DNA of 64,000 nt, taken from Azorinus chamasolen. Its lineage: Eukaryota; Mollusca; Bivalvia; Cardiida; Solecurtidae. Below the pieces are notes generated by a model. That model was not told the DNA's origin and ran no database searches. It worked only from the letters and a program-made list of their open reading frames with translations. Positions 30,747 through 41,020 of the stretch are shown here, piece by piece. The first letter of the stretch is position 1. Each line of letters starts with the position of its first letter. The stretch is taken from positions 78,604,003-78,668,002 of the forward strand of contig OY755241.1 of NCBI GenBank assembly GCA_963576725.1, given 5' to 3'. Position numbers and translations under genes: made by a program.

Positions 30747-32110
30747 ATGGATCCCTGTCCTATCTATCAGGAGAATATCCATGATACTAGAGCAACTGTT
30801 CGCCTAGAAGCAAGAGGATGCAGTGGCATTTTACGTGCGAATGGAAACAATGATTTCCAAGTGAATATAAAACCGGCTGACATTGTCCATAAAAACTGTA
30901 GAAAGGATTTTACAAAGCACAATAGTACATCCCAGAATTTTCAATTTAAGTGCCACTCACCACAAAGAACTCTTAGATCTGACGTCTTTTTCAATTTAAA
31001 ATACGGTGTATATTTTGTTCTTCAGTAGCTGAAATAGTCCTATAGCTAGAAAACTACCAGATGTGTTTCCTGGTCGAAGTTTGGATTTTTAGGGGAAACC
31101 TAAAGTACTGCAATGTAAGAAATGACGAATGGTCAAATGAAATTCATATCAGAATGTCAAATGTTTCAAATTTGCCAGCAGCTGATGCTGTATACCACCA
31201 AACATGTAGTGTCAATTTCAGGACTGGTAAAACTATTCCAAACTTTAAAGCAAATGGGAGAATTCTAAAGTCCTGGTAGAACAGAAAAATATACAGAAAA
31301 GGAAGCATTTCTGCATATTGTCAAACTTATTGAAAGTAGCGTAAATTCAAGTTTGGCGATCAGCGACTTGGAACAGAAAATGGCAGAAATTTGTGACCAA
31401 AAAGATTATTCTAAGAGCCATGTGAAAAAGAAGATTCTGGAACACTTTGCTGAAGCAGTTGTTACATATAGTAAGTAGTACTGATAGAGAGAGCGATATC
31501 ATTACACTTTAGCAGTGTTTCTTCCATCGTTCACAACTTCTATGAACATTCCCAGGCACTCTCTGATAAAGGAAAGAAACAACATAATTGACGTGGCATC
31601 CAAGCTAATAAAACGTGACACCAACTGCATCCTCAGTGTCAAAAAAGCTCTGTCTTAAAAAACCTGTGCAATTAATTCATGAATGCGACCCATCTTGACG
31701 ACGTCAATGGATTTGGAGAACTAATGCTGATAAATGTGTATGGCGAACCATCCATTATGAGACAGATTCAACTGAGATAAAGTAAATTTGCAGGCAAGGT
31801 TGTGTCAAGTACTACAAATGTACTTCAGTACCAGTTCAAACAGTTCTACCAGCATCAGGTGTGGCCAGATTCCATAGCCCGAGAGTTTACCACCAAACCA
31901 AAATTTGGATGGGAGATGAGTCGCTAAACCCTCTAGACTTTAGATGGACCATTGTACAGTAAAGGATAGTGCCAGTGACATCACTAGATTCACTATCCCC
32001 ACGTCCAGAAAGTCTTTTGCAAGCTGTACAACGTAACTGCAAAGTAAACTGCGACTCCTAGAAATACACATGCCACAATTGTCTATGGAGATTGTAAAGT
32101 TGTATCCTGC
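30747..32110 (+). pseudogene. Decayed member of a cysteine-rich invertebrate multi-domain gene family
   Basis: Several frames, taken in order, make one recognisable protein. First come MDPCPIYQENIHDTRATV and DIVHKNCRKDFTKHNS, a Cys/His-rich N-terminus. After a frameshift near 31010 come RNDEWSNEIHIRMSN and AADAVYHQTCSVNFRTGK. After another frame change, FLHIVKLIESSVNSSL and HVKKKILEHFAEAVVTY. Near the end are FHSPRVYHQTKIWMG and a Cys-rich tail (ESLLQAVQRNCKVNCDS). I know this order (VHKxCRxxF, HxADAVYHQxCSVNFRTG, HSxRVYHQxxxW, C-terminal CxC repeats) from uncharacterised repetitive genes of molluscs and cnidarians, possibly transposon-derived. Stops, frameshifts and a large missing middle make it non-functional. 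Confidence 0.6.
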
Positions 32111-32208
32111 TCTAACTCCACCATCTTATCGCCAATAGGGGAATTTGCAGAAGACATGTAATATGAGTAGAGAGAGGTATAATGTGTAAATTTCTCTGTT
32201 CAGTAAAA

Positions 32209-33430
32209 CCTCTCTACAGTGGACATTCCAACAAGTACAAGTTTCGGGATTGAATTCAGGAGGATGCTTATTGCAGTACATGTATTGTTTATTTATTGTA
32301 CAAAGGTTAACAAAAGGTTATATTTTTGACACACAGTTCTAAATATCTGTTGGAGACATCACAGACCATGATCAGACTGCTCTTCACACGTTCGTTGGCT
32401 GATCATATACACAATGTGCACGTCACAACAAGCCTGATATATTTACCCACCGTGTGTCATTTATTTATTTACAGACTAACCTCCCCAAAGCGTCCACTTT
32501 ACTAGGTCTATAATTTATAATCAAATCACATGTAATACATTTCTGTGTGCAGTAAAACCTCTCTACAGCGACCATTCCAACAAGGTCCAAGTTTGAAGGT
32601 TTAATTCAGACAGTTTCGTATTGCAGTATTGTTCATTTACTGGCAGCTGTAGAGAGGTTATACTGCAGAAATACAGTTGTAAATATATGTTAACCCTTTA
32701 CTTCACACAGACGATTTTTTTTACATTTTTGCAAACAAGATGTGCCCATATGAGACAAGCTCCTGTAGGATCAGGGTCTGTTCTGTTTTCATATGAAATC
32801 ATAATTGATCTGAATACAGTTTGTACCGACACCAAAAAATCATGTGCACATAATTATGCCTTTATAAAAATCAGCTAATGAACATTCATTTTGTCAGTAT
32901 TTCTTACATGAATATTCAACAGGGAAATGGTTAAGAGATATCATAGACAACTTCACACGTTCGGTGGCTGGTCATGATGTGTATAATGTGGCCGTCATAA
33001 GTTTAATATATTTACATAGTGTATGTCAGTTAAATATTTATGTACAGTCTAACCTCCTTAAAACGACCACCATACTAGATATAACATGTATATAATGTGA
33101 ACATTTATATACATGGTAGATCTATAGCAAAATCTCTTTACAGCGGCTATTTAAACCATGTCCATTTTTTTGGTGGGACAGTGGTTGGGTGGGTGGGGTT
33201 AATTCAGTTTGTTGCTTATTGTAGTATTGTTTATTTATTTGCAGCTGAAGAGAGGTTATACTGCAGATATAAAGTTGTAAATATCTGCTAAGAGGTGGTC
33301 AGACTGCGCTACATACGCTCGGCGGTTGGTCATATGTACAATGTGCACGCTATAAGCTTGAAATATTTGCCTAATGTCTGTCAGTTATTTATATACAGTT
33401 CAACTTCCCTTAAGCGATCACTAAACTATT
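32209..33430. repeat. Three tandem ~340-bp units related to the CAGTAAAACCTC family
   Basis: Each unit starts with a variant of CAGTAAAACCTCTCTACAG and continues with a GCAGCTGTAGAGAGG-type segment, ACACGTTCGTTGGCTG and CAGACTAACCTCC. Units start near 32209, 32552 and 33130. The second is longer only because a 241-bp TTAA MITE is inserted in it. Without it the steps are about 343 and 337 bp. Frames within it are not genes. Confidence 0.65.
32690..32934. mobile_element. piggyBac-like MITE inside the second tandem unit
   Basis: TTAACCCTTTACTTCAC at left and ACAGGGAAATGGTTAA at right. The core is collapsed (GCTCCTGTAGGATCAGGG). Units one and three lack it at the same place (TGTTGGAGAC, TGCTAAGAGG), which gives a natural empty site. 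Confidence 0.7.
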
Positions 33431-33929
33431 TAAAGAATAAACATGCTATAACTCGTTTTAATGCTGATATGTTTGTCATATTGTCGAAAAACAACACGCC
33501 AAAACAGGTGTGTATTCGCTTAGTGGTGGCATCCATTTAATAATTATTGTTGATTGATAACGTTAAACAGAGTGGGTGGGGTAAATGCACCCTTAATTAT
33601 ACGCGTTATAGTGTGTAATCATATTCATAAATGTGTTTCTATATTACAAGATGGTATTTATAACACTGTTACACCATAGTATGTAAATACTATTTGAATA
33701 AACATGCTACAAATCAGTTTAAGGCTGGTATGTTTGCCCTATGTCCATAATGGATGTTTCGGCAGCATTTTTCAATACCATATTTCAATAGAAAATTTTG
33801 GAAAATTTGCAAAAGATTCGAACCGGGACTTTTGACTACTTATAGAACAAACATTGATGATACCAAAATGACCAAAATAATTTCTGTTGCAATTAGTTCT
33901 TGGTTAGGGCCATATTTCAGCTAAAATGA

Positions 33930-35096
33930 TTAGCCTATATGCCATAAATTGATCCTTGCACTTAAGGTGTTTTCGCAGTATAATCCTAAATGAACAGCAA
34001 GCTCGTCTGTTAACCTTTTGCAACGTTTGCACCGAGAAATATAAGGTTTGGCAAAAAGTAGGTTGGTAAACCTAACAGCTGCACGTGAAAATTGTATGCA
34101 GTTACGGTCAGATCTACTTATAAGCCAAAACTGGCATGGTTGAATAACTGCAAGAGACTGAATAAAGGAATAATCTTGAAGTATGCTATCCGAGGAGATC
34201 CTCGACTGAACAGAAGACATGTGTTTTGTCCTTATGTTAGTATCTATCAATTTCTTCCAAACAGACTTAGACGGGAACTCCCCCGTACGGAGGTAATGCT
34301 CTATGATTTCAGATAGACCATACTTGCCGCAAATTCTATGTATATCAGGTATACAACCTCTGGTATGATTACATTGGTTAAAGTAATAGCAAATCCTATT
34401 GTTAAAACAATTCTTAACAATACTGTTGCTATCTAGTCTGCATAACTGCCCTAAGAATACAAGTTTCTCCTTATCAATCTCTGCCTCAATAGGTAGCATA
34501 CCTAAAGAAGTTAAAACAATATCTGTCCTGCTACATTTCGGCAAACCTTGGATCCATTTCAAACAAAATTTATGTGCTATTTCAAGCGTTAACAGTTCGT
34601 CCTTGCTTAAGTTCGACCACAGTTCACACCCATATAATGCCTTTGGGAGGACGATTGTCTCATATAGATGTTTCGCAGAGATAGGGTGGATACCATTTTC
34701 ATATATGCCGCAGCTAACTATGCTAAAAAAGGTTTTTCTTATCTTACTTGAGCATTCTTTAACTGTCTGCGATAAATCTTCATTTTTATCAAACAAAACG
34801 CCCAAGTGCGTATACGTATCAACTTCACCGACTCTGTCTTTGCCTAAATACCAAAGCCGCTCATTTATCATTCTGTTCGAGGATTTTTCGTTCGTGACAA
34901 TGACTGCTGATTTCTTTGCATTGTATGTATACCGAATATAGTATCCTTGGTAGAACTGGTGGCAAGAGACATTTAAATAATGTTGCACAGATAGACGTAG
35001 TATGGATATTCCTGTGTGGACAGGCCATATATTGGTGTAGATCCAATTTTTTAACGTATCCTTTGTGGAACTGACTTTATTCCGGCATTTAGCCAC
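33930..35096 (-). CDS. 5'-truncated LINE ORF2: C-terminal part of a non-LTR reverse transcriptase
   Basis: This is a 388-codon open frame. Similarity to non-LTR retrotransposon polymerases starts around residue 56, just after where the YADD catalytic motif should be: YNAKKSAVIVTNE, VDTYTHLGVLFDKN, RKTFFSIVSCGIYENG, LPKALYGCELWS. A long C-terminal part follows, with a Cys/His cluster near the end (CKRCKR.., HLGLYC) like that of CR1/L2-type elements. The first ~55 residues look degraded and the ATG is probably not a natural start. Endonuclease and catalytic palm are missing, so it is dead as an element, though its frame is unbroken. An antisense frame at 34399-34941 is a shadow. Confidence 0.75.
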   Translation of the reverse strand: MAKCRNKVSSTKDTLKNWIYTNIWPVHTGISILRLSVQHYLNVSCHQFYQGYYIRYTYNAKKSAVIVTNEKSSNRMINERLWYLGKDRVGEVDTYTHLGVLFDKNEDLSQTVKECSSKIRKTFFSIVSCGIYENGIHPISAKHLYETIVLPKALYGCELWSNLSKDELLTLEIAHKFCLKWIQGLPKCSRTDIVLTSLGMLPIEAEIDKEKLVFLGQLCRLDSNSIVKNCFNNRICYYFNQCNHTRGCIPDIHRICGKYGLSEIIEHYLRTGEFPSKSVWKKLIDTNIRTKHMSSVQSRISSDSILQDYSFIQSLAVIQPCQFWLISRSDRNCIQFSRAAVRFTNLLFAKPYISRCKRCKRLTDELAVHLGLYCENTLSARINLWHIG

Positions 35097-35099
35097 ATT

Positions 35100-35470
35100 T
35101 AGATAAACTTTAAAGGTAGTGACAGTATTATACGCTTATGTCTGACATTGACAGTGTATAGTACTACGAGGTGTATATGCAGTGTAGACTCACGTAAATG
35201 TCATGACTATATATATTTAGAGACCGTGTGATTGTGTATCTTAGAATTAGTGAAAGGGTTATTAGCTTTTGTGATAAGTAAAGTGTAAAATACTAGTTCG
35301 TGTTGTTTATGCAAATGTTTTCCTCCAGAGATACCCAAAAGAATCCTGCACCACAAATCGAATTTGTGACAGACGTGTTAACCCTTTAAGTACTGCATGC
35401 ATATACTTATGTATGACATACCCACCCATTATGAATACAACTTAACTAACAATGTTAAATGAAGTTAGTA
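35100..35470. other. Stretch with no gene seen
   Basis: Possible 5' remnant of the LINE insertion and unassigned AT-rich sequence. GTTAACCCTTTAAGTACTG at about 35378 may be the left end of a decayed TTAA MITE. Confidence 0.35.
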
Positions 35471-35474
35471 AATA

Positions 35475-36026
35475 CAGTCAAGCCCCTTTAAGCGGACGTT
35501 CAGTTTGGTATAAATATAGGTATTGGAGACAGGTGGCAGCTTCTCCTGAAACATTCTGCACGACTTTCACTCTGCATTAAGCAGCCCCTCGTCTAAAGGT
35601 ATGATAAGCCTTCTCTTGCTGAATTTTAAGATACATTTCTCTTTAACCATGTCCTGTCGTATAATTACATATATCTTCACTTCATACAAATATGCCTCTG
35701 TGCAATCAGTTTTGGAGTGCACTGGTTGCAAAATCAATTTGTAAATAGTGCAGACCCCGATGAGACAGCTCAGGCACTGCAATTGAGACCGATACCGCAA
35801 TTAACACTTCTCTTGCTGTCCACACGTCAATAAACCTACCTGTAAATAGTGCAGACCCTGATGAGACAGCGCCTGCAGGAGCTGTCTCATCAGGGTCATC
35901 ACTATTTACAGGTAGGTGGGAGCTGTCTCATCAGGATCTGCACTATTTACAGGTAGGTATATTGACGTGAACAGCAAGAGAAGTATTAGTTCTTTACAAG
36001 AATTCCCGCTTAGATGGGTTTTACTG
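35475..36026. mobile_element. Tigger-like palindromic MITE with a nested D-type MITE
   Basis: The outer ends CAGTCAAGCCCCTTTAAG and TTAGATGGGTTTTACTG have TA flanks. The left arm has GAGACAGGTGGCAGC and CTGCATTAAGCAGCC. From about 35600 to 35975 it holds D-family sequence (CTTCTCTTGCTGAATTTT at left, AACAGCAAGAGAAG at right). A perfect hairpin at about 35840-35918 is centred on GCGCCTGCAGGAGC, with AAATAGTGCAGACCCTGATG arms and a partly repeated right arm. Confidence 0.6.
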
Positions 36027-36059
36027 TATACAACTTTATAGAATAATATAAAATGTGAT

Positions 36060-36178
36060 CTAAGATATTCTATCAGCAAATAGAAACACTCTGAACAGAC
36101 GGCTCTTACATGAGCCGGCTTTTTATAGTCTACTCGGCGAAGATGTCAAGTGGTGTCCCTATCGCGTAAGGGGTTAAA
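36060..36178. repeat. Decayed TTAA MITE fragment
   Basis: CAGCAAATAGAAACACTC, ACAGACGGCTCTTACATGAG and TAGTCTACTCGG are core remnants, ending GTAAGGGGTTAAATC. Confidence 0.4.
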
Positions 36179-36388
36179 TCGATGGTCTAACTTATAACTA
36201 AACTCTTTGAACACCTACCAGACATGTAAAGCGGTGGGTGTAGGGAGGGGAGACAATCGCGTCGAGGTTGTACCGAGCCGTGTAGTAGGTATCCTTGGTG
36301 GAACTGTAAACACTGAAGAAGCAGCCAAGAAGTCCAAAACCTTAAAAAGTCAGTCCACAAATATCTAAAACATTTTTTATGTGTATTA

Positions 36389-36583
36389 CAGTAGAACCTG
36401 TCTTAAGCGGCCATCAAAAAGGTATATTGATGAGCCTGTAAGACAATAGGCAGCTTAATGCAGGTCAAGATTCAGAAAGCTCTATAGGGGCTTTCTGCAT
36501 TACTCTTGCTCTGCATTAAACAACCACCTACTTTTTAAGACCCCCGTGATCAATAAATGAATGACCGCTGAAGACAAACATTG
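36389..36583. mobile_element. Tigger-like palindromic MITE, right TIR decayed
   Basis: It starts CAGTAGAACCTGTCTTAAG after TA. Hairpin arms are CAGCTTAATGCAGG and CTCTGCATTAAAC, centre AAAGCTCTATAGGGGCTTT. The right end (ACCGCTGAAGAC..TTG) is degraded. Confidence 0.6.
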
Positions 36584-36599
36584 TAAACCCATACTATCT

Positions 36600-36968
36600 G
36601 CCAGTGTCTGCCGTGTTTGACACCTATCAAGACTACCTGCCTGTGTATGCCGTGTTTGACACCTATAAGACTACCTGCCAGTGTATGCAGTGTTTGCCAC
36701 CTATTAGACTACCTGCAAGTGTCTGCAGTGGTTGACACCTATCAGACTACCTGCCAATGTCTGCAGTGCTTGCCACCTATCAGACTACCTGCCAATGTCT
36801 GCAGTGCTTGCCACCTATTAGACTAGCTGCCAGTGTCTGCAGTGTTTGACACCTATCAGACTACTTGCCAGTGTCTGCAGTGTTTGACACCTATCAGACT
36901 ACCTGCCAATGTCTGCAGTGCTTGCCACCTATCAGATTACCTGCCAGTGTCTGCAGTATTTGACACTT
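36600..36968. repeat. Tandem repeat, ~38-bp unit, about nine copies
   Basis: The unit is close to GTGTCTGCAGTGTTTG, ACACCTATCAGACTACC, TGCCA, with 38-40 bp steps. The 69-codon frame across it (36617-36826) is a product of the repeat, and the unit length is not a multiple of three. Confidence 0.85.
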
Positions 36969-37601
36969 GTGGAAATTTGTTCTCGTGGAAAAGGGTATAG
37001 TTGCATTGAAAACAGTAAAGACTCAGATCAGGCTTTGGGGTTCTGCACTGTTTAACATCCATCAGAATCTGTAGAAAGGTGTTATTTGTCTTTCAATACC
37101 GGCTCACACTTGACCGGAGATCTCATCATAGAGGTCTGTATATATACTATTTGCAATGCGATGAGACCATAAAATATATAACGTCAAATTATAACAACAG
37201 TTAACCCATTCCCGCATATTGACGCCTCTGTAAAAGTCACTTTTTGAAACCATTTTGATAAACGTGTCCAACCTTTAGGCTGCTAGGCCCAACACGTGGC
37301 TGCTTGGTGTACATTTCGTAGACTCAAAATATGTATATAACCACTTCCAAACTCATCAGTGTTGATTTTGCCCCTAAGGGATTAGTCACTAGAAAGACGT
37401 GTTAGCCCTTAGCCTGTTAACCAAGACCTGATTAGCATTTGCAAACATCTAGGACCCAGATGAGACGCTGGGGATCCAAGCTGTTTGACACATTCGTCAA
37501 TAGTTTCTCAAAAGCTTTTCAAATCTGAACCGGTCAATATTGTACCACATCCAGACTGAGCAGGCACTTTTCTCTTTAATGCAAAAAGGGGTAAGGAATG
37601 A

Positions 37602-37830
37602 TTAACCCTTTACTTCATATAAATGTGTTTCATGCATTTGCAAACAGTGTAGATCCAGCTATAGGAGCCGTCTGATCAGGGTCTGCTCTGTTTGCTGGTG
37701 AAATTTGAATGATCTGCTTCTTTACTTTCTAAAATAGCTACAATGTTCCACTTTCCATATTTCATTATGCTATATATTAAAAAAAACTATTTTGACATTT
37801 GGAATAAACATACAACAGGGAAAGGGTTAA
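37602..37830. mobile_element. piggyBac-like palindromic MITE (A), well preserved
   Basis: It is 229 bp with TTAACCCTTTACTTCATA and AACAGGGAAAGGGTTAA. The left arm of the core is shortened (GTAGATCCAGCTATAGGAGC). The right arm TGATCAGGGTCTGCTCTG and tail CTACAATGTTCCAC are complete. Confidence 0.75.
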
Positions 37831-38230
37831 CACGGGGACACTTATCCACCGCACGGTTATGTGTATACACTATACATGTACCTATCCTAAACTAGAAGAA
37901 GTGTCGCTAGGGTTAATTCATTCTCTAACAATCAGCACTGGGCGAATTTGGTGGAAAGGTGTGAAGTTTCGTGACATGTGTTCTGTCTATATCGCATTGG
38001 ACACGACGAGATCACGTGATAAGCATCCCGCGAATTCAAAACGTATTCTTCGCCATACAGATCGCATGTGTTGTAAAGATAGGAACAAAGATAGGAAACG
38101 GCGGACATAGCAATACAGGAGAAACACCACCATGTGCCATTAGGGTGGTAAGTGTAAAATTGTTTGTGTTCGTTTCATGTTTTAGTACAGCCGTCAAGAT
38201 GAGATGCGTAAATTAAAACATTTTCAAGAA
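37831..38230. other. Stretch with no gene seen
   Basis: Two overlapping 80-codon frames occur here (37859-38110, 37971-38216), with no recognisable domains. The base composition is less AT-rich than the flanks. Confidence 0.3.
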
Positions 38231-38241
38231 TAGCTTCTTTA

Positions 38242-38303
38242 TTTCTCCGCCAAACCCTTTGTTGTGACGCCTCTTGACTCGTCACACCACAGGGTTTGGT
38301 GCA
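38242..38303. repeat. Short hairpin MITE, GTTGTGACC family
   Basis: TTTCTCCGCCAAACCC, TTTGTTGTGACG .. CGTCACACCAC, AGGGTTTGGTG. It is the shortest of the four copies, with a loop of only CCTCTTGACT. Confidence 0.5.
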
Positions 38304-38439
38304 GAGTGACGAGTTTAGTATTTGAGTACCCACCATTGCCTCTTGCTCTGAATGAATCAGTTTGGTTTTCTTTGTCTTATATTTGCCATAGTTGATAAGA
38401 ACAAAGACCTATGATAAAACATGTTATCAATAGGTCTTT

Positions 38440-38575
38440 GATAAGAACGGGCGGTTGCTTGATGCAGAACTCCTATAGAAGCTTTCGTATAACTTTCATC
38501 CTGCATTAAGTAATCACCTGCCTTCAAGACCCAGAATAAGACCTAATTGTAATGTAGACATGATTTACTGTATAA
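38440..38575. repeat. Tigger-like MITE, left end missing
   Basis: The arm remnants GGCGGTTGCTTGATGCAG and CATCCTGCATTAAG flank CTCCTATAGAAGC. The right end is degraded, with GATTTACTGTATAA. Confidence 0.4.
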
Positions 38576-38695
38576 TGGATGTTTTTCGTGCCTTTATTTG
38601 GTTTACCATTTGCCAGTGTAATAATTTGCCATATGTATAAAGTAGATTTAGCTGTTGGTACATTTATCTTGTGTGTCCATATCGTTGGTCCGCTC

Positions 38696-38876
38696 CACAA
38701 GCGTTGGGCTCATGAAATATGTCCAAAATAAGTTAAAATGCCCCTAAATTGACGTTTTGTAACATTTGGGGCCGACAAAATGAAGTCTGGGGCGTTTTGA
38801 GACAAAGCTGAATAATATACGAAATTTAGGGACATTTTAACTTATTTTAGACATGTTTAATGAGCCCAACGCATGT
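38696..38876. mobile_element. MULE-like palindromic MITE, 9-bp target duplication
   Basis: The ~50-bp TIRs begin ACAAGCGTTGGGCTCATG and end AATGAGCCCAACGCATGT, with inner GTCCAAAATAAGTTAAAATG and its inverse. The flanks GGTCCGCTC (38687-38695 and 38877-38885) are a 9-bp direct repeat, as Mutator-like elements make. The interior is non-coding. Confidence 0.75.
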
Positions 38877-38882
38877 GGTCCG

Positions 38883-38928
38883 CTCTCTCTCTCTATCTAT
38901 CTCTCTCTCTCTCGCTCTCTCTCTCTCG
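38883..38928. repeat. (CT)n microsatellite
   Basis: CTCTCTCTCTCTATCTATC and CTCTCTCGCTCTC runs directly next to the right target duplication of the MULE-like MITE. Confidence 0.9.
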
Positions 38929-38977
38929 TAAATATAAAATATTTTCTGTATTTCTCAGCCAGGCCCCATCTTACTGT

Positions 38978-39226
38978 AACCTTTCCCTCAAACAAACATG
39001 TTTTCACGGATTTGCAAACGGAGTAGACCCAGATCAGACGACTCCGAGAGGAGCCGTCTGATCAGGGTCTGCTCTGTTTTCTAATATAATTTGATAAATA
39101 TGTTTCTTTGCTTTCTAAAATGTCTGCAATGTTCCAAGTCCCATATTTCTTTATAACTATTTTGTTAATGAATATTCAGAAGGTATTGAAATTTGGACTA
39201 AACTTAGAATAGGGAACCAGGGTTAA
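38978..39226. mobile_element. piggyBac-like palindromic MITE (A)
   Basis: GTAACCTTTCCCTCAAAC at left and GAACCAGGGTTAA at right. The core is near complete: GTAGACCCAGATCAGACG, ACTCCGAGAGGAGCC, TCTGATCAGGGTCTGC. A 62-codon frame starting at 38873 only reads through the (CT)n and this MITE. Confidence 0.7.
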
Positions 39227-39242
39227 TTATTAAATCTTTTAG

Positions 39243-39450
39243 GCCTTTACCTCATGAACATATTTACTTCAATTCATGGCCTTAAATATTTATTAGCTTA
39301 ATTTTGATAATTGCCAATTAACAAGGGATGTTTTTGCCATTTCAGAAATTGTAGAACCGGATCTATATTTGGTCCAGGCAGACTAAATAATTCCAAAAGG
39401 AAACAGAGCAGACCCTTATCAGATGACACCTTTATCTACACAGTAAAAGG
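39243..39450. repeat. Decayed B-type TTAA MITE
   Basis: CCTTTACCTCATGAAC, TTCAGAAATTGTAGAACC and GGAAACAGAGCAGACCC are family phrases. The right half is missing. Confidence 0.45.
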
Positions 39451-39783
39451 TAAATCTATAGTAAATATCAAATATTTTCTGTATTTCTCAGCCAGGCCCT
39501 ATCTTACTGTTAATTATTGGGAAAAATAAAACCGCACTTCAAAAATAATTTTAGCAGAAAACATTGTTTTGGAACAAGAAGATTAAACCAAGAAAATCAA
39601 ATAAAGCAATTATGGGCATTTGCCACAGTATCCATATGCCAGACAATTTAGCTTGTGTGTGTAAATAAAATTGTCTTTCACTAGCTATTCAGTTTGCAAA
39701 ATGTGTTACCTGGATAAAACAGTTTAGATTCTTACAACAATTTGAGTCACATGCATTTTTATCTGGATCCAAACTGTTTCTAA

Positions 39784-40028
39784 TTAACCCTTCGCTTGCT
39801 ATTCACATCAATATAGGTACTTGTAAATAGTGAAGACCCAGATGAGACAGCTCCTGCAGGAGCTGTCTAATCAGGGTCTGCACTATTTACAAGTTGATTG
39901 TGCAATCAGTCCACAGCAGTGATTGCACAGCGAAAAACGTGTACACAGTAAAGATATATGTAATTATACAACAGGGCATGGGTAAAGGAGGAGAAATGTA
40001 TTTTAAAATTCAGCAAGCGAGGGGTTAA
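39784..40028. mobile_element. D-family TTAA MITE, intact
   Basis: It is 245 bp: TTAACCCTTCGCTTGC at left, CAGCAAGCGAGGGGTTAA at right. The hairpin at about 39820-39893 has arms ACTTGTAAATAGTG and CACTATTTACAAGT, with AAGACCCAGATGAGACAG and centre GCTCCTGCAGGAGC. A second small inverted pair, TGATTGCACA and TGTGCAATCA-type, follows. Confidence 0.75.
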
Positions 40029-40044
40029 TATGTCATCTTTTATT

Positions 40045-40240
40045 TACAGTAAAACCCCTCTTGAGCTGGCCTGTACTGATGATGGGATAGTCGAGGAGAG
40101 CTATGATGTAGTAGTGTTGTACTGATGTCGGACCTTGAGCTGCCCTGTACTGATGAGCTACGATACAGTAGGCCTTTACTGGAGCTGCCCTCCTACTTAT
40201 CACACACATTTCAGTGACGTGTACCCTAAACACCCTAAGT
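40045..40240. repeat. Tigger-like left TIR with repeated GAGCTGCCCTGTACTGATG
   Basis: CAGTAAAACCCCTCTTGAG follows TA. The phrase (GAGCT)GGCCTGTACTGATG recurs at 40058, 40117 and 40138 in imperfect tandem. No right end is found. Confidence 0.4.
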
Positions 40241-40309
40241 ATTCAGACACATAATGTCACCTGTCCATGGGTTTGACAATTTGACACCTTTGCGATTACT
40301 TTAAAATAG

Positions 40310-41020
40310 ACATAAAATAACATAGCGAACAGTGCAGACCCAGATCAAAGTGCCACAGTTTGATCTAGGTCTGCACTATTTGCCCATGTTTGTCTTGTCC
40401 AATTGCATAGGGTACCTAGCGTATACTCATTCACACATACATACATATACACACACATACATATTTACCACTTTAGTTAAGGCTAATTCTTTGAATGCTG
40501 AATTATCATAGCAAACAGCAGACCCTGATCAGACAGCTCCTTTAGGAATGAGCCAACTGAACTGGGTCTACTCTGTTTGCAAAGATGTAGAAAGGCGCTT
40601 TTTATGGAGTAAAGTGTTAAAAATGGGGTCCATGAGGTATGAAAAGATTAGTCATTTGCTAGGCGATTTCGAATGACAAACAATGCAGACCTTGATCAGA
40701 AGGGTTCTGTAGGAGCCCTCTGATCTGGGTCTACTCTGTTTGTAAATGCCAGTTAACCCTGTTCCTGTATTCAAAGGGTTGAATAGTGAACACTAGATTG
40801 ATGCGACTTAGGCTTGTTAGTCCAAATAGACCGAGAAACCAAAGAGGGTTATTCTTTGTACAGAATTCTAGCCTCAGAGGATTTGGTGTGCTGGAGAATG
40901 TTGAATAACAAGCAGTGCATACCCTGATCAGAGAGCTCCTCCAGTTGAGCTCTGTCTTGGTCTACGCTGTTTGCAAATGCTGGTTAATTCATCCTTCACA
41001 TTCAAGGGGTTGAACCACTC
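40310..41020. repeat. Cluster of isolated palindromic cores
   Basis: Cores lie at about 40328-40385 (GCAGACCCAGATCAAAG..TTTGATCTAGGTCTGC), 40512-40622 (B-type MITE half ending GGAGTAAAGTGTTAA), 40678-40755 (GTTCTGTAGGAGCCC centre) and 40908-40980 (GCTCCTCCAGTTGAGC). A (CATA)n tract lies at 40428-40460. The outer ends are mostly lost. Confidence 0.5.

Noticed and set aside
34399..34941. 180-codon plus-strand open frame
   Set aside because: It is antisense to the LINE ORF2 on the minus strand, which has clear reverse-transcriptase C-terminal similarity.
36617..36826. Cys-rich 69-residue repetitive ORF
   Set aside because: It is the translation of a ~38-bp tandem repeat whose length is not a multiple of three, so the frame drifts.
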